A stretch of DNA of 64,000 nt, taken from the NCBI GenBank assembly GCA_030247675.1, contig JAOTRX010000004.1:302910-366909 (forward strand), read 5' to 3'. Positions 53,816 through 63,272 of this stretch are shown piece by piece. Position numbers and translations under genes: made by a program. The first letter of the stretch is position 1; every line of letters begins with the position of its first letter. Under the pieces are notes generated by a model. It searched no databases and was not told where the DNA came from. It was given only the letters and a program-made list of their open reading frames with translations. The DNA comes from Desulforhopalus sp. (GTDB lineage Bacteria; Desulfobacterota; Desulfobulbia; Desulfobulbales; Desulfocapsaceae).

Positions 53816-54667
53816 TCACAGTAAAGAAACCACCCATCTGATCAACACAAGGATCAATTCGAAAAGACCAATCACAATTCTTTGCCCATACTGTAGCACC
53901 TTTTCAAGAATAGAAATTTGATCTTCTCCCTCGGTATTTTCCTTCTGTAGAAGTCTTTTTGCCCTTGCTTCGGGATCAGGATGACTGGAAAGGAATGTGT
54001 GCTGTCTGGCTAAAGCTGCAAGTTTGTTAAGTGCTGAAACAGCAGAAGCTATTTGATACCCTTCTGCTTGAAGAAAATCCGCAGCATATTGATCTGCTTG
54101 TCTTTCTTCATGTTGCGAGAATTGAGCATGGGTGAGCTGTTCGGCAAAGCTGCCGATCACGGAACTGGCAATTTGACCAATTTGACTCTCCTGGGATGCC
54201 AACCCTTTTCTTAACGCACTTGTGGAATAAGCCAGCACCACTTTCTTTCTGGAATGATTTTTCACGACATGTCCCATTTCATGACCGATAACAAAAAGAA
54301 GCTCTTCATCGTTCATAAGATCCATTAACCCAGAAAATACTCTTATGGTCCCATCAGCCATGGCAAACGCATTTACATCCTTTGTGAGATATGCCTTGAA
54401 ATTAAAGGAGTTTCCATCTCTTTTAGACTGATCTGCAACAAGCTTTCGCAGACGAGCATCATAGGGATTTCCAGTTGGAGCGACATGATGCTTACCGTCC
54501 GCATCATAAGCAGCACGCTGTGCGATATTTTTCACACTTTCGTCGGAGAGGGTAATAGCTGTAACAGCATCTGATGCTGCATCTGTCATCACGGCAATAT
54601 TGGTATCTTCACACGAAACAAGGACCATTGCGGAGAGAATGATGAGAATATATCTAATCTGGATCAT
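53816..54667 (-). CDS. M48-family zinc metalloprotease lipoprotein
   Basis: A 283-residue protein with a lipoprotein signal (ILIILSAMVLVSC, lipobox Cys19) and an M48 peptidase domain with the zinc motif VIGHEMGHVVKNHS and the third ligand Glu in HEERQADQYAADFL. The C terminus carries an additional hydrophobic helix (about 258-283). Family members such as BepA and LoiP work in outer-membrane protein quality control. It would be anchored in the envelope facing the periplasm. Confidence 0.88.
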   Translation of the reverse strand: MIQIRYILIILSAMVLVSCEDTNIAVMTDAASDAVTAITLSDESVKNIAQRAAYDADGKHHVAPTGNPYDARLRKLVADQSKRDGNSFNFKAYLTKDVNAFAMADGTIRVFSGLMDLMNDEELLFVIGHEMGHVVKNHSRKKVVLAYSTSALRKGLASQESQIGQIASSVIGSFAEQLTHAQFSQHEERQADQYAADFLQAEGYQIASAVSALNKLAALARQHTFLSSHPDPEARAKRLLQKENTEGEDQISILEKVLQYGQRIVIGLFELILVLIRWVVSLL

Positions 54668-55117
54668 GGAGTTTTTAGACTACCTTTTAAAAAGCAGTAC
54701 TGATAGTTTTATCTATCTGATTAACGGTAGCTTAATACAGCCGGTTTATCATGCAAGTTTTTATCGCGTAAAAAGCAGGACGATACTTCGGATCGATGTC
54801 GATCGGCGTGGTAGATAAGCAAATCAATGTGCTCATAGAGATCATGGCAGAAATCATTACATTATAAACAGTTTGTTCTCATCATGTCAGAAAGGCGAAA
54901 ATCCTTTCACTTCCAAGCGTTGGCACAGATCCAGAATTACTCCACCCTCGCGGTCTCAAAATGTAGGGGGTTGAATTGTTTCCGGGCCTCACCAGAGGAC
55001 CGTACCCAAGCAGTAGATCAACCCTTTTTATTGTATTCTGGCGACAAGCTGTGATAAATTTTGGAAAGCTCATTTTCCTTCCCTGCCGATTTCTCTGAGA
55101 GACTCAGGAGAAAACCT
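54668..55117. other. Intergenic stretch without a recognisable gene
   Basis: About 450 bases between two divergent genes; no open frame matches a family. It should hold both promoters. Confidence 0.4.
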
Positions 55118-56278
55118 ATGCCGACCATTAAAAACAGTCTCTACTTGACATTCTTCTCAAGCGTAATCGGTGCAGCCCTTTTCATGGTAATTGGAATAGG
55201 CTATTTTTGGATCGATTCGGAGTTGAAAAGCTTTGATGAAGATGCAATCACGCTGCGAGATTCATTTGTCGAAGAGCAGAAAAACAAGGTCAAGAATGTC
55301 GTCGATCAAGTCGTTCAGCATATCAAATTCAGGCGGGATACCACCGAACAGAGCATTAAAGACAACCTTAAAGAACGGGTATATGAGGCCGTAAAACTCT
55401 GCCAACATCTCTACGAAACGTACCACGACACGAAAAGCCAAGAAGAACTCATTGTCTTGATTAAAGAGAGTCTGCGGACAATCCGCTTCAACCATGGACG
55501 GGGTTATTATTTTATCTACGATTTGCAGGGCAACAATGTCCTTTTACCAAATAACCCCGAACTGGAAGGCAAGAATCTCCTCAACCTGCTCGATGACAAA
55601 GGTCAATATACTGTTCAACGCTATATCAAAATTGTCCAGGATCAAAGCGAAGGCTATATGGAATGGAACTGGTATAAGCCAGGCGAAACAACCAAAATGT
55701 CCAAAAAGATCGGATTTGCAAAATCTTTCAGCGAGTTAAACTGGTTCATCGGAACTGGTGAATATGTCGAAGACGTTGAAAAGGAGATACAAGAAGAAAT
55801 TCTGACCTATATCAACACAATCCGTTTTGATTATGACAACTATGTTTTTGCATATGATTTCGCGGCAATTACTCTGGCCCACTTCAAGCCCGAGAACATT
55901 GGCAAAAATCAATGGAATTTTGTTGATCCAAACGGCGTGTTGGTTTTACAGAAACTGATTCAACTCTCTCAGGAACCTGACGGCGGTTTTTTACAATATG
56001 TCGGCACCATTAAACCGGAAACCGGCAAACCAAGCGAAAAAATTAGTTACGCCGACAGTATCCCTGAATGGCGTTGGATGATAGGGGCTGGGGTTTATCT
56101 TGATGATATTGAGCTGGTGCTTGCAAAAAAACATGAAAAATTGCAGCAAAGAATCAAAGATCACTTTTTGAAGGCTATGCTGATCCTGCTGCTAGCCCTT
56201 GCCGTGATCGCATTTTGGGCTCGTATCTTTTCAGCCAATCTGAAACGGAACGTCAAGGCATTTACTTCATTTTTTTGA
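55118..56278 (+). CDS. Cache-domain sensor portion of a hybrid histidine kinase (5' part of a frameshifted gene)
   Basis: A 386-residue product from the ATG at 55118, preceded by AGGAG; the earlier start at 55061 is unlikely. A transmembrane helix (about 9-31) is followed by a double-Cache periplasmic region (GRGYYFIYDLQGNNVLLPNNPELEGKNL, WNWYKPG, FAKSFSELNWFIGTGEYVEDV; and a second repeat ending IPEWRWMIGAGVYLDDIE) and a second helix (about 358-378). The frame stops at a TGA just after KAFTSFF, inside a run of seven T. Homologues continue FFEEAA..., and removing one T joins this to the kinase at 56304. So this is the sensor half of one protein. Confidence 0.85.
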   Translation: MPTIKNSLYLTFFSSVIGAALFMVIGIGYFWIDSELKSFDEDAITLRDSFVEEQKNKVKNVVDQVVQHIKFRRDTTEQSIKDNLKERVYEAVKLCQHLYETYHDTKSQEELIVLIKESLRTIRFNHGRGYYFIYDLQGNNVLLPNNPELEGKNLLNLLDDKGQYTVQRYIKIVQDQSEGYMEWNWYKPGETTKMSKKIGFAKSFSELNWFIGTGEYVEDVEKEIQEEILTYINTIRFDYDNYVFAYDFAAITLAHFKPENIGKNQWNFVDPNGVLVLQKLIQLSQEPDGGFLQYVGTIKPETGKPSEKISYADSIPEWRWMIGAGVYLDDIELVLAKKHEKLQQRIKDHFLKAMLILLLALAVIAFWARIFSANLKRNVKAFTSFF

Positions 56279-56303
56279 GGAGGCTGCGATAAAGGCCGTT
56301 CGA

Positions 56304-57959
56304 ATGGATGACAAGCTTGTTCACTTAGAAGAATTTAAGTACATGGTAATCCCAGCTAACCGTATGCTTGATGATAGAAATAAGGCCCTGGAGGCGCTAC
56401 AGGAGAGTGAAGAGCGCTTAAATTTGGCTATCAGTGCCACCGGGCAGGGTTTATGGGATTTTAATCTGGAAAATGATATTCTGATTTGGGACCGGAGGGC
56501 CTTTTCTATCTTTGGCTGTGATCCGACGACCATCATACCGTCCAGAAAAACCATCGGATCCAAGGCTAATCCCGAAGATTGGGCGGCGGCTGAACGAGCG
56601 CTGGAAGATCATTTAACCGGTAAAACGGAAGACTACCGTGCAGAATATCGTTTGCAACGAGACAATAACGAGTGGATCTGGATTCTTGATCAAGGGAAGA
56701 TTACCAAACGAGATGAAAAAGGCAAAGGTATAAGGGCAGTCGGTACCTATATCGATATTACTTCCGCCAAAGAGGCGGAGCATGAAAAGACCGAACTTCG
56801 CGAGCAGTTAAACCGTTCGAAAAAAATGGAGGCGCTTGGGTTACTGGCCGGAGGCGTTGCCCATGATCTGAACAACGTGCTTTCGGGAATTGTCAGCTAT
56901 CCCGATCTGCTGCTCGAAAACCTGCCCGTAGATAGCTCTCTCAGCAAGCCACTCAAAATGATCAGGGATTCGGGCACCAAGGCTGCGGCAATCGTCCAGG
57001 ATCTACTTACCTTGGCCCGTCGCGGAATTGTCGCCTATGATGTGGTCAATATCAACGAGATCGTCGCTGAATATCTCGCCTCTCCGGAATATAAAAATCT
57101 GCAGTCTCAGTATCCAATGACGAAGGTTGAGGCCCATCTTGACCCCTCTCTGTTGAAAATCAAAGGTTCGGCTAGCCACCTCTATAAATCTCTGACAAAT
57201 CTCATCACCAATGCCTTTGAGGCTCAGCCCGATGGTGGCCCTATTACAATTGTTACCGCCAACCGATATCTCGAAGAAACCTTCAGGGGTTATGAATCAA
57301 TTCTTTCAGGAGAATATGTTCTTCTTCGGGTGGAAGATCGAGGAATGGGTATCGCTCCGGAAGACATTAAACGAATCTTCGAACCTTTCTTTACCAAAAA
57401 AATCATGGGCCGTCGAAGCGGAACCGGACTGGGAATGGCGATAGTCTGGGGAACCGTTCAAGATCATAGCGGCTATATCGATGTGCAGAGCAAGCAAGAT
57501 AAGGGCTCAGTATTTGAACTCTATTTCCCGGTTACTCGGGATGAACCTGGTAATGAGCCAACCACCAATGCCACCACAAATCTGATGGGCGCTGGTCAAC
57601 ACATCTTAGTTGTTGATGACATTGCTGAACAGAGACACATTGCCGAGCGTATACTCAGCAATCTCGGGTATAAGGTTACAACTGCAGAAAGTGGAGAAGC
57701 TGCCGTTACGATGCTGCAAAAACAGGTTGTCGATCTTGTGGTACTCGATATGATCATGGAACCAGGCATGGACGGTCTCGATACTTATCGGCAGATCATT
57801 GAAATTTATCCTGGTCAAAAGGCCATAATCACCAGTGGCTATACCGAAACGGACCGAGTAAAGCAGACTCAGCTGCTTGGTGCTGGACAATACTTGCGAA
57901 AACCCTATACTTACAAGGGCCTTGGCCTCGCGGTTTATTTAGAGCTCAGTCGCCGATGA
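56304..57959 (+). CDS. PAS-HisKA-HATPase-REC hybrid kinase portion (3' part of the same gene)
   Basis: A 551-residue frame starting MDDKLVHLEEFKYMVIPANRM, which in intact homologues lies in the middle of the protein, after the second transmembrane helix. It has a PAS domain (about 45-160, ATGQGLWDFNLEN), a HisKA H-box (LLAGGVAHDLNNVLSGI), an HATPase core (NLITNAFEAQPDGG, VEDRGMGI, FEPFFTKK, GTGLGMAIV) and a C-terminal receiver domain (ILVVDDIAE, phospho-Asp in VVLDMIMEPGMDG, KPYTYKGL). The 25 bases between the two frames encode EEAAIKAVR if one T is dropped. Either a frameshift mutation, slippage in T7, or an error. Confidence 0.87.
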   Translation: MDDKLVHLEEFKYMVIPANRMLDDRNKALEALQESEERLNLAISATGQGLWDFNLENDILIWDRRAFSIFGCDPTTIIPSRKTIGSKANPEDWAAAERALEDHLTGKTEDYRAEYRLQRDNNEWIWILDQGKITKRDEKGKGIRAVGTYIDITSAKEAEHEKTELREQLNRSKKMEALGLLAGGVAHDLNNVLSGIVSYPDLLLENLPVDSSLSKPLKMIRDSGTKAAAIVQDLLTLARRGIVAYDVVNINEIVAEYLASPEYKNLQSQYPMTKVEAHLDPSLLKIKGSASHLYKSLTNLITNAFEAQPDGGPITIVTANRYLEETFRGYESILSGEYVLLRVEDRGMGIAPEDIKRIFEPFFTKKIMGRRSGTGLGMAIVWGTVQDHSGYIDVQSKQDKGSVFELYFPVTRDEPGNEPTTNATTNLMGAGQHILVVDDIAEQRHIAERILSNLGYKVTTAESGEAAVTMLQKQVVDLVVLDMIMEPGMDGLDTYRQIIEIYPGQKAIITSGYTETDRVKQTQLLGAGQYLRKPYTYKGLGLAVYLELSRR

Positions 57960-58336
57960 TAGAGCAAACTCAATGTTTGATTTTTGCAACCCACATAATT
58001 GTTGAGGCATTGAGCGTTGTGAACATGAAGAGACAGACACCGCAATAGGAACTAACTCATTATATTACTATCACCATTCTCTCTGCAACAACACACATCG
58101 ACGTCATGATCATCCGATGTCACAATTGTTGGTTTGTCCCTCGACAAAAAATGGCGGGATAAAAAAGAACCAAGTCCGCCGTGGCTCGAAGTACTGGTGC
58201 TTTGAGTGATAGGTCTTGAAATATTCTCATTTTTCATTGAAGTCTTCATCAATTCTTCACTATCGACCCGTTATATCATAGAGATTCACCTTACTATCAT
58301 AAATGGTCTTAGATATAACAATCTTGACTTTAAGGG
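57960..58336. other. Intergenic region with one small candidate gene
   Basis: Beyond the small minus-strand frame at 58052-58252 listed separately, nothing is recognised here. Confidence 0.4.
58052..58252 (-). CDS. Possible small Cys-rich peptide gene
   Basis: A 66-residue frame reading STSSHGGLGSFLSRHFLSR, then VDVCCCREN near the end. It is not overlapped by another gene and its composition is unlike the surrounding non-coding DNA. A weak GAAGAA precedes the start. The Gly-Gly and a C-terminal Cys triplet recall peptide precursors, but no maturation enzyme is nearby. Treat as a low-confidence candidate. Confidence 0.25.
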   Translation of the reverse strand: MMKTSMKNENISRPITQSTSTSSHGGLGSFLSRHFLSRDKPTIVTSDDHDVDVCCCRENGDSNIMS

Positions 58337-58342
58337 TTGATT

Positions 58343-59044
58343 ATGATGACAAATGAAAAAAAATACAGGCTTGGCGAGTTTATTCTCACAGAGCACGGTG
58401 GCGTTTTCCTTACTTGGATCACTCATATGGTTTTTGGCTGCCAACGCAGTGGAAAATGTTTGATTCTTGGCAATATTCTAATAGTATTCCCATGGGAAAG
58501 CGAAGAGCCTGGGTACTTGAAGTTGGAATTTCACATGAATCAAATGAGATTGCCAGTATGGAATTCAACCAAATATTATTGCGTTGCTCCGAACCTTCGA
58601 CAAGTTAGTGTTGATAGAAGTGTTACAAAACATTTGGTAGAGCAAATTTCTGCCAACAAAATCAAATCAGAAACCGTTAATATTACTGGGCCAAGTGTAT
58701 TTCGCCTCGGTCGGCGTAAAATTTCAGTTGATGAAAATGGTGTTATATCCTGGCAAGCCATAAGTGAGTTGAGCAAAATAATTGGCGGGACATGCAATAT
58801 CGAATCAGGAGTCCTTTGTCTAGGTCCTAAAGAAATCGAATTTTTAGATGAGGGCCAAAGCAGATTATTTTATACCAGCTTGAAAGTGTTGCAAAAATGG
58901 GACAAAACACTTTTATGGGGACACCAAGAATCTCTCTTGATTTGCAAAGAATCGGAACATAGAAATTCTAATATTATTAATTGGAATTCTGAACATACGA
59001 AGGCTTGCCTGAGCGACTATTTTCCGTTTCTATCCTCTCCATAA
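58343..59044 (+). CDS. Hypothetical AT-rich protein
   Basis: A 233-residue soluble protein with no signal peptide or transmembrane segment and no family recognised. The opening MMTNEKKYRLGEFILTEHGG (about) and a central GPSVFRLGRRKISVDENGVISW stretch are beta-rich. Two Met at 58343 and 58346 could start; AAGGG lies about seven bases upstream. Its low GC relative to neighbours suggests recent acquisition. Confidence 0.5.
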   Translation: MMTNEKKYRLGEFILTEHGGVFLTWITHMVFGCQRSGKCLILGNILIVFPWESEEPGYLKLEFHMNQMRLPVWNSTKYYCVAPNLRQVSVDRSVTKHLVEQISANKIKSETVNITGPSVFRLGRRKISVDENGVISWQAISELSKIIGGTCNIESGVLCLGPKEIEFLDEGQSRLFYTSLKVLQKWDKTLLWGHQESLLICKESEHRNSNIINWNSEHTKACLSDYFPFLSSP

Positions 59045-59117
59045 GTGCAATGATCGAAAACACCATCGAATTAATACGGTAGCAAAACCCAACTGTTGCA
59101 GCCATCGAGAGAGCCCT

Positions 59118-60227
59118 ATGTTCGGATTCAGTCTGACCGTCGTTTCGACTCTCCTCCTTGTCTATATTATCTGGAGGTTGTCTTCAATACCGAGGTTCAG
59201 TGACGTTGTTCCAGGAAAGATTTTTCTCTATGGTGGCATTTTCGTCTGGGCAATTCTCGCAGGAGGACGATTCTTTGGACACGGCGAAGGGCCGGCATGG
59301 GCCTCACTAGCTGATTTTATTGGGATTACGATTACTGGCGTGCTCTTTCTTGTGTTTGTCTGTCTTTTTCCTGTTGACCTTGCAACTGGATTCGGACGGT
59401 ACTTTTCCGGCATAGCCCCGTATCTTCGGGGTTGGGCCATGTTGGGAGGCTGCTTGCTTTCAGTAGCGGCGACGATCCAGGGAGTCCGTGCCCCGACAGT
59501 AATCAATCACGAAGTGCAATTGAACAACTTACCGAAGGAAATGGATGGCACAACCATTGTCGCGCTCTCCGACCTCCATTTGGGGGCGGTTTTGGGTCCG
59601 AGTTGGCTCGAATCACGCGTTGCACAAGTTCAAATGCTGCAACCTGATTTTATCTTCTTGCTCGGGGATATCTTCGAAGGCCATGGGGAAAACACAGAGG
59701 CATTTGCCCCTATCTTTCGCAAATTATCTGCCCCTTATGGTGTCTGGTCCGTGGATGGTAATCATGAAAACCATGGGAAAACAGGAGGGTCCAAATCAAA
59801 CCTCGATGGAACACAGATCCCCACCCTACAAAACGAGTTGATTGAGCCAATTTCTGGGTTAGTCCTTGCAGGTCGAAGCGTACCTCGCAATCATGATAAG
59901 GCCACAACAACACCGTCCTGGAATCCACCCAGGACTCGACCTTCAGGGGGCCTCATCCTGTTATCGCACTTTCCTGAGGACTCCCAGGGTGCTGCCCAAA
60001 CCGGAGTTGACCTCATGTTGTCAGGGCACACCCACGGTGGCCAGGTGTGGCCTTTCAGTCTTCTTGTGGGCATGGTACAGCCGATGCTCGGAGGGCGTTA
60101 TGAGGTTGAAGGAATGACATTACTAGTTTGCCGTGGGACAGGTACTTGGGGACCACGGATGCGCCTGTGGCGACCCAGCGAGATTCTCCACATTAGACTC
60201 CTATCGGGTAACTCACCGACCGGATAA
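59118..60227 (+). CDS. YkuE/YaeI-type membrane-bound metallophosphoesterase
   Basis: A 369-residue protein with four predicted N-terminal transmembrane helices (within residues 1-125) and a calcineurin-like catalytic domain: LSDLHLG, FLLGDIFEG, VDGNHENHG, LLSHFPED and SGHTHGGQVWPF, then CRGTGTWGPRMRLW, a C-terminal signature of the YkuE group. Members dephosphorylate lipids such as UDP-2,3-diacylglucosamine or undecaprenyl pyrophosphate-like substrates, or have unknown substrates. The domain would face the cytoplasm or periplasm depending on the helix number. Confidence 0.87.
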   Translation: MFGFSLTVVSTLLLVYIIWRLSSIPRFSDVVPGKIFLYGGIFVWAILAGGRFFGHGEGPAWASLADFIGITITGVLFLVFVCLFPVDLATGFGRYFSGIAPYLRGWAMLGGCLLSVAATIQGVRAPTVINHEVQLNNLPKEMDGTTIVALSDLHLGAVLGPSWLESRVAQVQMLQPDFIFLLGDIFEGHGENTEAFAPIFRKLSAPYGVWSVDGNHENHGKTGGSKSNLDGTQIPTLQNELIEPISGLVLAGRSVPRNHDKATTTPSWNPPRTRPSGGLILLSHFPEDSQGAAQTGVDLMLSGHTHGGQVWPFSLLVGMVQPMLGGRYEVEGMTLLVCRGTGTWGPRMRLWRPSEILHIRLLSGNSPTG

Positions 60228-60330
60228 CTTAATTTGTTCAAAAGGACAAATCCTCCTTTTGCCTATGAGCTTGCACCTCTTTTCTTTCTTGAGAAAATCA
60301 TCTGTTTCGTTGAGGTTAGCAATCCCGCAC

Positions 60331-61251
60331 TCATTTTTCATGACTTTCATGGAATGAATTGTCATCATCAATTGGTTCCACATGGGTAGTAATAAGTGCA
60401 TCACCTAGAATTGAAAGAATATCACTTTCGAAATCTTCAGCCAGATGATGAGCATCATGCACGGTCCAGGAACCGGGAACGAGCATATGGACTGAGATAT
60501 ATCTATACGATGCTGATTGACGTGTGCGCAATTCATGGAATTCGATGGCTTTCCCCCGGTATTTTGCCATAACTTTTTCAATCAACATTTGTTCGTCCTC
60601 CGGCAGAACAATATCCATTAATCCATCTACGGAACGGCGAACCAATCCCACTCCAGTCCAAACGATATTTGCAGCTACCAGTAGTGCAACAATAGGGTCT
60701 ATTAAACTCCATTGGGTGAGTTCGACCAGACCAACCCCGGCAATGACTCCAGTTGAAGTCCATACATCTGTCATGAGGTGATGAGAATCCGCTTCAAGAG
60801 TGATAGAGTTATTTGCTTTAGCGGCTTTCATAAGAACTCGAGCTACCACATAATTAATTGCGGACGCAGCGGCGCATACAACAACACCTATACCGACTTG
60901 TTCGAGAAGGCGCGGATGGATTATTCTGTCGATAGCGGTATAAGCAATCCCAGCTGCTGCCACCAGGATAAGAATCCCCTCAACAACACTGGAAAAATAT
61001 TCAGCTTTACTATGGCCGAACGGATGTTTTTCATCAGCTGGTTGGGCGGCAAGAATCAACATGCGCAGAGCCATCAATGCACCAGCTAAATTGACAAACG
61101 ATTCTATTGCATCTGAGAGCAACCCGACCGAGTCGGTCATGAGGTAAGCACTCATCTTCATGAATATTGTAACACCAGCAGCCGCGATCGAAAGCCATGC
61201 AAATCGAGTCAGTGTTAATCGATCAAAGGGTGATTTTTTCTTTACCTGCAT
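60331..61251 (-). CDS. CDF-family divalent cation efflux transporter
   Basis: A 306-residue protein with six predicted transmembrane helices and a C-terminal cytoplasmic dimerisation domain (about 205-295, RGKAIEFHELRTRQSAS). The metal-binding signatures are LLSDAIESFVNLAG in helix 2 and DSHHLMTDVWTSTGV in helix 5, with a His-rich KHPFGHSKAE loop. Such proteins export Zn(II), Fe(II) or other metals in exchange for protons. It is cotranscribed in the same direction after the DUF2062 gene upstream (60 bp gap). Confidence 0.9.
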   Translation of the reverse strand: MQVKKKSPFDRLTLTRFAWLSIAAAGVTIFMKMSAYLMTDSVGLLSDAIESFVNLAGALMALRMLILAAQPADEKHPFGHSKAEYFSSVVEGILILVAAAGIAYTAIDRIIHPRLLEQVGIGVVVCAAASAINYVVARVLMKAAKANNSITLEADSHHLMTDVWTSTGVIAGVGLVELTQWSLIDPIVALLVAANIVWTGVGLVRRSVDGLMDIVLPEDEQMLIEKVMAKYRGKAIEFHELRTRQSASYRYISVHMLVPGSWTVHDAHHLAEDFESDILSILGDALITTHVEPIDDDNSFHESHEK

Positions 61252-61292
61252 GGGGTTTCCTTATGTTTACGCGCACCTATTAAAAAGCTTGT

Positions 61293-61817
61293 TCATTTTT
61301 CCGGTGGCACTTCATGGAGCAGTGCCCGGTGCCGGCATACGAGTTTGAGGCTGGCCCTGCGGTCGTGATAGACACGCACGCCCCGTACGGTCACGACATA
61401 GGTGAAGATGGCCAGGGGGATTCCGATGATGCATCCGCCAAGGGTGGTAATAAGGAGCCACCTCCAGCCCTGGCGCAGCAGATCAAGGAGGCCCAAATTG
61501 CTCAGGTCGCTGATACTCATGCTCTCGACCTCCCCCGGCACGAAAACCTTGCCCAGCATATAGAGAAGAGGAAAGACGATGGCCCAGTTGAAGGGGTTGG
61601 TCCACCACGTACCTAGGGCTGCGGCGATGGGATTTCCACGGATGAGGAAAGCGATCGCAATAGCGATAATCATCTGCAGGGACAAAAAGGGCATCGCCCC
61701 GGCAAATACGCCTGCAGCCAAGCCAAGGGCTATGGACTCCGCCGGAGCGTTGATTCGGACAACGCGCAGGTATCCGTAACGGATCTTCCGTTTGAATTTA
61801 TTCCAAATTTTTTCCAT
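61293..61817 (-). CDS. DUF2062 membrane protein
   Basis: A 174-residue membrane protein of the DUF2062 family. The signature APAESIALGLAAGVFAGAMPFLSLQ and NPIAAALGTWWTNPFNW is complete, with about three transmembrane helices. Function is unknown; the family is sometimes found with glycosyltransferase or two-component genes. It precedes the CDF gene on the same strand. Confidence 0.82.
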   Translation of the reverse strand: MEKIWNKFKRKIRYGYLRVVRINAPAESIALGLAAGVFAGAMPFLSLQMIIAIAIAFLIRGNPIAAALGTWWTNPFNWAIVFPLLYMLGKVFVPGEVESMSISDLSNLGLLDLLRQGWRWLLITTLGGCIIGIPLAIFTYVVTVRGVRVYHDRRASLKLVCRHRALLHEVPPEK

Positions 61818-61877
61818 AACGCTACTTTTAAAGCATGTGAGTTTGAGCTAAAAAACTCATTTCTTGGCCGATTTTAT

Positions 61878-63272
61878 TCACGATAGAGTAACGGAGAATG
61901 TCGTCCACCCGTTACGATTTTGCACTTCAATGGAACCACCATGCAATTCTACGATTCTTTTTGCGATCGTCAGGCCGAGCCCGGAGCCGCCAAAGGATTG
62001 GGACCGGGACTTTTCCACTCGAAAAAATTGTTCGAACAGTCGTGGCAGAGCTTCAGGGGGAATATCCTGACTGGTGTTGGCGATGATCACATTTAATTTT
62101 CCTTTATTTGTCCGGGCTGTGATTCTGATTTTGCCATTTGTCTCAGTGTTGTATTTTGTCGCATTGTCGATGAGGTTAATGAGGAGTCGAAGGATCTTTT
62201 CTGAATCGCCGAAGAAATTAGACGCCTCAATGTCAGTTTCCACGGTAATATTTTGTACCTGAAGAATGTCACGATAGTCATCGAGAACTTGCTCTATGAG
62301 CACATCCAGCCTGACAGTTTCACGAGCGCAGGTTTCGTCTTGTTCAAGCCTCGAAATATCGAGAAGATTGCGAATTAACAAGCTCAAACGGCGCATGGTG
62401 TTGAGTTGTTTTTCTAGTTCTGAGCGAATGGGTCCCGACGACCTCTCGGTCAACATTTCCTCCTGTCCCAGCATCAGGATGGTCAAGGGACTTTTCAGCT
62501 CATGGGCAACGTTACTGATAAATTCTTTCTGCCTGGAAAAGGAATGTTGTAAGCGATCAGCCATTGAGTTGAGTGATAAGGACAGGGTATACAATTCATC
62601 TTTACTGGTGCCAAGCGGGATCCGCCGATCCAATGAATTTTCACGGATCTCTTTTATTTTGTGATTGATGGTTGCAAGTGGTTGAAGAAGCCTGCCGGCC
62701 AGGAAGTAACTTAATATAAAGATAGCTATAATTGTTGTTAAAATTCCGACAATAAGACGATTGAGCAATTCCTGTAGTTCCAGATCCAGGAATAGAAGGG
62801 GTTTGGCAATAAGAATGGTGTACTTTTGTTCTGAATAATTTTTGGTTAGCACCAGTACCCTGAATCTTACCGAGTCACCTCTTACTTTTTCTAATTTTTT
62901 TGCATCCTGGGGGTCAATCCAAAGGGAGGTCAAGGCGATCTCTTTTTTGATAAAATACGACCGCTTACCTTCCAAGAAAGGAATATCAAATTTTCGTGCT
63001 AGGGGGGAGCTAAAGATGGTATTCCGCTCGCTGTCAATGATTTTAAGCCAGTATCGTTCAACGTGCCGATCTTTATGCAGAAGATGGGCTTCCTCACCAG
63101 AATCAGAGAATTCAATATTATTGAAGACGGTTCCGGCAATTTCTGTGAGTTCTCTGTCTATTAATCTATAGGGTTCCTCAACGAGTTCAACGTACACAAA
63201 AAGAGAAAAGATTGTGGCGGTTGACAGAGCTGCGAGTGAGATCCAGAGAGTAAATTTTGTCCTTACTTTCAT
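61878..63272 (-). CDS. Two-component sensor histidine kinase
   Basis: A 464-residue membrane kinase. Two transmembrane helices (about 10-30 and 165-190) frame a periplasmic sensor region with no recognised fold; a HAMP domain (about 190-240, LLQPLATINHKIKEI) leads to HisKA (NVAHELKSPLTILM, phospho-His near residue 256) and HATPase (LINLIDNATKYNTE, FEQFFRVEKSRSQSFGGSGLGLTIAKR, HGGSIEV). It overlaps the response regulator stop by four bases, so the two form an operon with the regulator first. Confidence 0.93.
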   Translation of the reverse strand: MKVRTKFTLWISLAALSTATIFSLFVYVELVEEPYRLIDRELTEIAGTVFNNIEFSDSGEEAHLLHKDRHVERYWLKIIDSERNTIFSSPLARKFDIPFLEGKRSYFIKKEIALTSLWIDPQDAKKLEKVRGDSVRFRVLVLTKNYSEQKYTILIAKPLLFLDLELQELLNRLIVGILTTIIAIFILSYFLAGRLLQPLATINHKIKEIRENSLDRRIPLGTSKDELYTLSLSLNSMADRLQHSFSRQKEFISNVAHELKSPLTILMLGQEEMLTERSSGPIRSELEKQLNTMRRLSLLIRNLLDISRLEQDETCARETVRLDVLIEQVLDDYRDILQVQNITVETDIEASNFFGDSEKILRLLINLIDNATKYNTETNGKIRITARTNKGKLNVIIANTSQDIPPEALPRLFEQFFRVEKSRSQSFGGSGLGLTIAKRIVELHGGSIEVQNRNGWTTFSVTLS

